Below, one piece after another: positions 48,384 to 49,629 of a DNA stretch of 49,629 nt. Source of the DNA: Nitrosomonas mobilis (GTDB taxonomy: Bacteria; Pseudomonadota; Gammaproteobacteria; Burkholderiales; Nitrosomonadaceae); contig NZ_FMWO01000071.1 of the NCBI RefSeq assembly GCF_900103035.1, positions 1 through 49,629 of the forward strand, read 5' to 3'. Each line of letters starts with the position of its first letter. The first letter of the stretch is position 1. Below the pieces are notes generated by a model. That model was not told where the DNA came from and made no database searches. It worked only from the letters and a program-made list of their open reading frames with translations. The translations under genes were made by a program, and so were the position numbers.

Positions 48384-49629
48384 ATGGAATTTAAGCTTCG
48401 ATTTACTGAAAAAGAGATTACTGCCTGGGGAGGAATGGGCTTGATGAAACAGCTGTTAGATCGCATAGGTTTTTCCAGCGCAGTTGAATCATGTGACTTA
48501 CCACAGCCTGGGAGTAATCGAGGTTATGCGCCGCACCAGTTGATTCTGCAGTTCATGCTATCCATATGGTGTGGTGCCAATCGGTTTGAACATGTAGAAA
48601 TCACACGCCATGATCCAGTGTAAGAAGCTGTTTGGTTTTAAGCGCATGGCCAATTTCAAGGCGATTATGCGACTTTCCAGGTGATTTGATCAAGCGACTT
48701 TGATGAGAGTTTTTAGTCGTCTATATCGTTGGTTTTTCGACAATCTGCAGGTTAATTACTTGACGCTTGATCTAGACTCAACGGTGATGACGCGTTACGG
48801 GCAGCAGGAAGGCGCGGCTCGTGGTTACAACCCACGAAAACCGGGACGTTGCTCACATCATCCACTGATGGCCTTTGTTGCAGACACACGCATGATTGCG
48901 AATCTCTGGTTGCGGCCAGGTAACAGCCATAGCGCCAATAATGTGCTTTCGTTTTTGGATGATAGCCTGGATAAGTTGGGCGATAAGCGAGTCGCATTGC
49001 TTCGAGCTGACAGCGGTTTTAGTGAACGGGCATTTCTGGATGATTTGGATCGGCGCGGCATGAATTATTTAATTGCATTACGCTTAAACCAACCCTTGCA
49101 GAGAGCATTAGTCGATGAAACAGGTTGGTGGAAATTGGATGATGGTATTGAGTTAGTTCGCTTTGATTACCAGGCACCGAGTTGGGACGAGCCACGTCGG
49201 GTCGTGGGTATTCGTCAAAAAATAGACGAACGTGCTAACGCCAAGGGCAAACAACTCTCCTTATTCGTAGATGATGCTGTTTATTCTCAGTATCGTTATA
49301 GCGTGATCGTCACCAATATAGACTTGCCTGCAGCAGAACTTTGGCGTTTATATCGTGGTCGTGCAGATTGTGAAAACCGCATCAAGGAACTGAAATATGA
49401 CTTTGGCGGAGATAGCCTCAATCTCAAGAACTTCTGGGCTACCGAGGCGGCTTTGTTGACGGTTATGATGGCTTACAATTTAATGAGCCTGTTTCGTCAG
49501 GGGGTAATGAGAAGCAACACCGTTTCTGATAAGCCGGATGTTCAGCATACCCTAAAAACGCTACGCTACAAGCTCTTTGCCAAAGCAGCTTACATCACAA
49601 ATGACGGGCGAAAGAAAATCATAAATATG
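48384..49629 (+). pseudogene. IS1380-family transposase with frameshift and in-frame stop, truncated by window edge
   Basis: ATG 48384 follows GGGAGG. The frame MEFKLRFTEKEITAWGG...HDPV stops at 48621, and the natural continuation KKLFGFKRMANF is in another frame from 48622, so a frameshift lies near 48620. In that frame TGA at 48682-48684 interrupts RLS-R-stop-FDQATLMR. The frame is then open to the window end. The DDE landmarks of IS1380 transposases are visible: LDLDSTVMTRYG, LLRADSGFSERAFL and RADCENRIKELKYDFG. It is unlikely to be active. Confidence 0.88.

Larger units (their letters stand above)
48183..49629 (+). mobile_element. IS1380-family insertion sequence, left part (right end outside window)
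   Basis: The leader plus most of an IS1380-type transposase run to the window end. The left terminus is estimated near 48183, where GGCTATGTCCGCATTAA begins; this cannot be verified without the right terminal repeat. A hairpin lies in the leader at 48286-48306. Confidence 0.6.

Noticed and set aside
1..49629. CRISPR arrays, prophage, toxin-antitoxin or restriction systems
   Set aside because: No regularly spaced repeats, phage genes or recognisable defence proteins were seen on either strand.

Overview
This window looks like a chromosomal segment of a betaproteobacterium, most likely Nitrosomonadaceae (Nitrosomonas-like). I infer that from overall gene order, protein resemblance and moderate base composition; no nitrification gene is present to confirm it. 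The genome is insertion-sequence rich: both window edges lie inside decayed transposases (IS256-type on the left, IS1380-type on the right).

Left block (1-17.1 kb). After the IS256 remnant and a 127-bp MITE-like element come a dihydrolipoyl dehydrogenase-like gene, a convergent Mth938-domain gene, alaA, then hom-thrC (threonine synthesis) and sdhB-sdhE-gltA-sucA-sucB (TCA cycle). sdhB/sdhE have no sdhC, sdhD or sdhA beside them, and sucB is followed by transposase debris where lpd is often found. A porin gene on the minus strand follows. A second copy of the MITE-like element sits just before its start codon, and then come a decayed copD-type fragment and a signal-peptide stub. The two MITE copies are direct repeats, and a 27-bp sequence lies outside them in inverted orientation. 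Together they bracket about 15.5 kb.

Middle block (17.1-29.6 kb). A compact minus-strand operon encodes a retropepsin-like 'ATP-dependent zinc protease' family protein, a catalytically dead transglutaminase fused to a multi-pass membrane domain, and a RimK-like ATP-grasp ligase. This is the best candidate for a poorly characterised system in the window. Next come tRNA-Gly(CCC), thiS-thiG, argF-argG, a YajQ-family gene, a D-2-hydroxyacid dehydrogenase, the DUF167/YggT pair, proC, DUF2905 and DUF5658 small membrane proteins, mnmA and an AlkA-like glycosylase.

Right block (29.8-47.7 kb). A complete 16-gene division and cell-wall (dcw) cluster: mraZ-rsmH-ftsL-ftsI-murE-murF-mraY-murD-ftsW-murG-murC-murB-ddlB-ftsQ-ftsA-ftsZ. 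Many of its junctions are overlapping (ATGA/TAATG type). It makes UDP-MurNAc-pentapeptide (a meso-diaminopimelate type from the MurE motif) and lipid II, and supplies divisome proteins. lpxC does not follow ftsZ. Instead there is a small uncharacterised minus-strand gene and a broken IS1380-family element.
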